Shown here: piece after piece, positions 5,256-5,350 of the stretch
Numbering within the stretch: the first letter of the stretch is position 1
Layout: every line of letters begins with the position of its first letter
Source of the DNA: SAR202 cluster bacterium
GTDB lineage: Bacteria; Chloroflexota; Dehalococcoidia; Lucifugimonadales; JASMAO01
Length of the DNA: 5,350 nucleotides
Reading direction: 5' to 3'
Assembly: GCA_030754315.1 (NCBI GenBank)
Contig: JASMAO010000037.1
Span: 1-5,350, forward strand
The notes under the pieces: generated by a model
The model's input: only the letters and a program-made list of their open reading frames with translations
Databases searched by the model: none
Told to the model about the DNA's origin: nothing
Translations under genes and position numbers: made by a program

Positions 5256-5350
5256 ATGCTTACACGAATTGGTTTGTATATCGCTTTAGCTTTAGCTGTG
5301 CTCTCGGTAGCGGCTTGTTCATCCAAAGAAAAAGAATCTGAAGGCGTGAG
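5256..5350 (+). CDS. Lipoprotein, N-terminal fragment (runs off the window)
   Basis: 31 residues are visible from ATG 5256, with AAAGAGAGA upstream as ribosome-binding site. Seen: one positive charge (R4), a hydrophobic stretch IGLYIALALAVLSV (5-18), then the lipobox V-A-A-C with Cys21, followed by a charged, lysine- and glutamate-rich linker (SSKEKESEG). This is a type II signal peptide. The mature protein should be cleaved before Cys21, lipid-modified and tethered to a membrane facing outward. The functional domain is beyond the window, so the role (for example solute-binding protein or other envelope protein) cannot be given. Confidence 0.85.
   Translation, partial: MLTRIGLYIALALAVLSVAACSSKEKESEGV

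Overview
The window comes from a bacterial chromosome or a large metagenomic contig. GC is moderate (judged by eye near one half), genes are compact, Shine-Dalgarno-like sites are visible, GTG and TTG starts occur, one hairpin plus T-run terminator is clear, and the last gene encodes a bacterial lipoprotein signal peptide. I cannot fix the lineage. Nothing in the window is a complete housekeeping marker. The only RNA-gene sequence is the 3' half of a tRNA-Ala(UGC) with no encoded CCA.

Layout, left to right. (1) 3-692 (+) is the C-terminal part of a flavin amine-oxidase/protoporphyrinogen-oxidase-like enzyme. It converges on (2) 710-1639 (-), a complete metallo-beta-lactamase-fold hydrolase with all metal ligands and a histidine-rich tail. 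(3) 1640-2015 has no gene but is highly structured: a tRNA-Ala 3' half starting at the anticodon stem, a GNRA-loop terminator, two TTGTTGCAA repeats one helical turn apart, a 9-bp-stem hairpin and a 13-bp repeated motif. I read it as an integrase attachment site or its scar. (4) 2016-2249 (-) is a small two-CxxC zinc-ribbon protein, divergent from (5) 2264-3436 (+), an aminoglycoside-phosphotransferase-like kinase. (6) 3490-3616 is a diverged second copy of the structure in (3), without the tRNA part and with GTTGACCC in place of TTGTTGCAA, again at a period of 11 bp. (7) 3641-3843 (+) is a 67-residue membrane protein apparently broken by a one-base deletion. (8) 3915-4877 (-) is a zinc-free medium-chain dehydrogenase/reductase. 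(9) 4878-5255 is intergenic and carries a third copy of the 13-bp motif. (10) 5256 to the end (+) is the start of a lipoprotein gene.

The genes do not form a pathway. Orientation changes at nearly every step and the predicted enzymes are generic accessory functions (oxidoreductases, hydrolase, small-molecule kinase). With the tRNA scar and the related repeats bracketing one- or two-gene blocks, this looks like a genomic island or integration hotspot built by successive site-specific insertions. No integrase gene is present in the window, so the mobility reading is inference.
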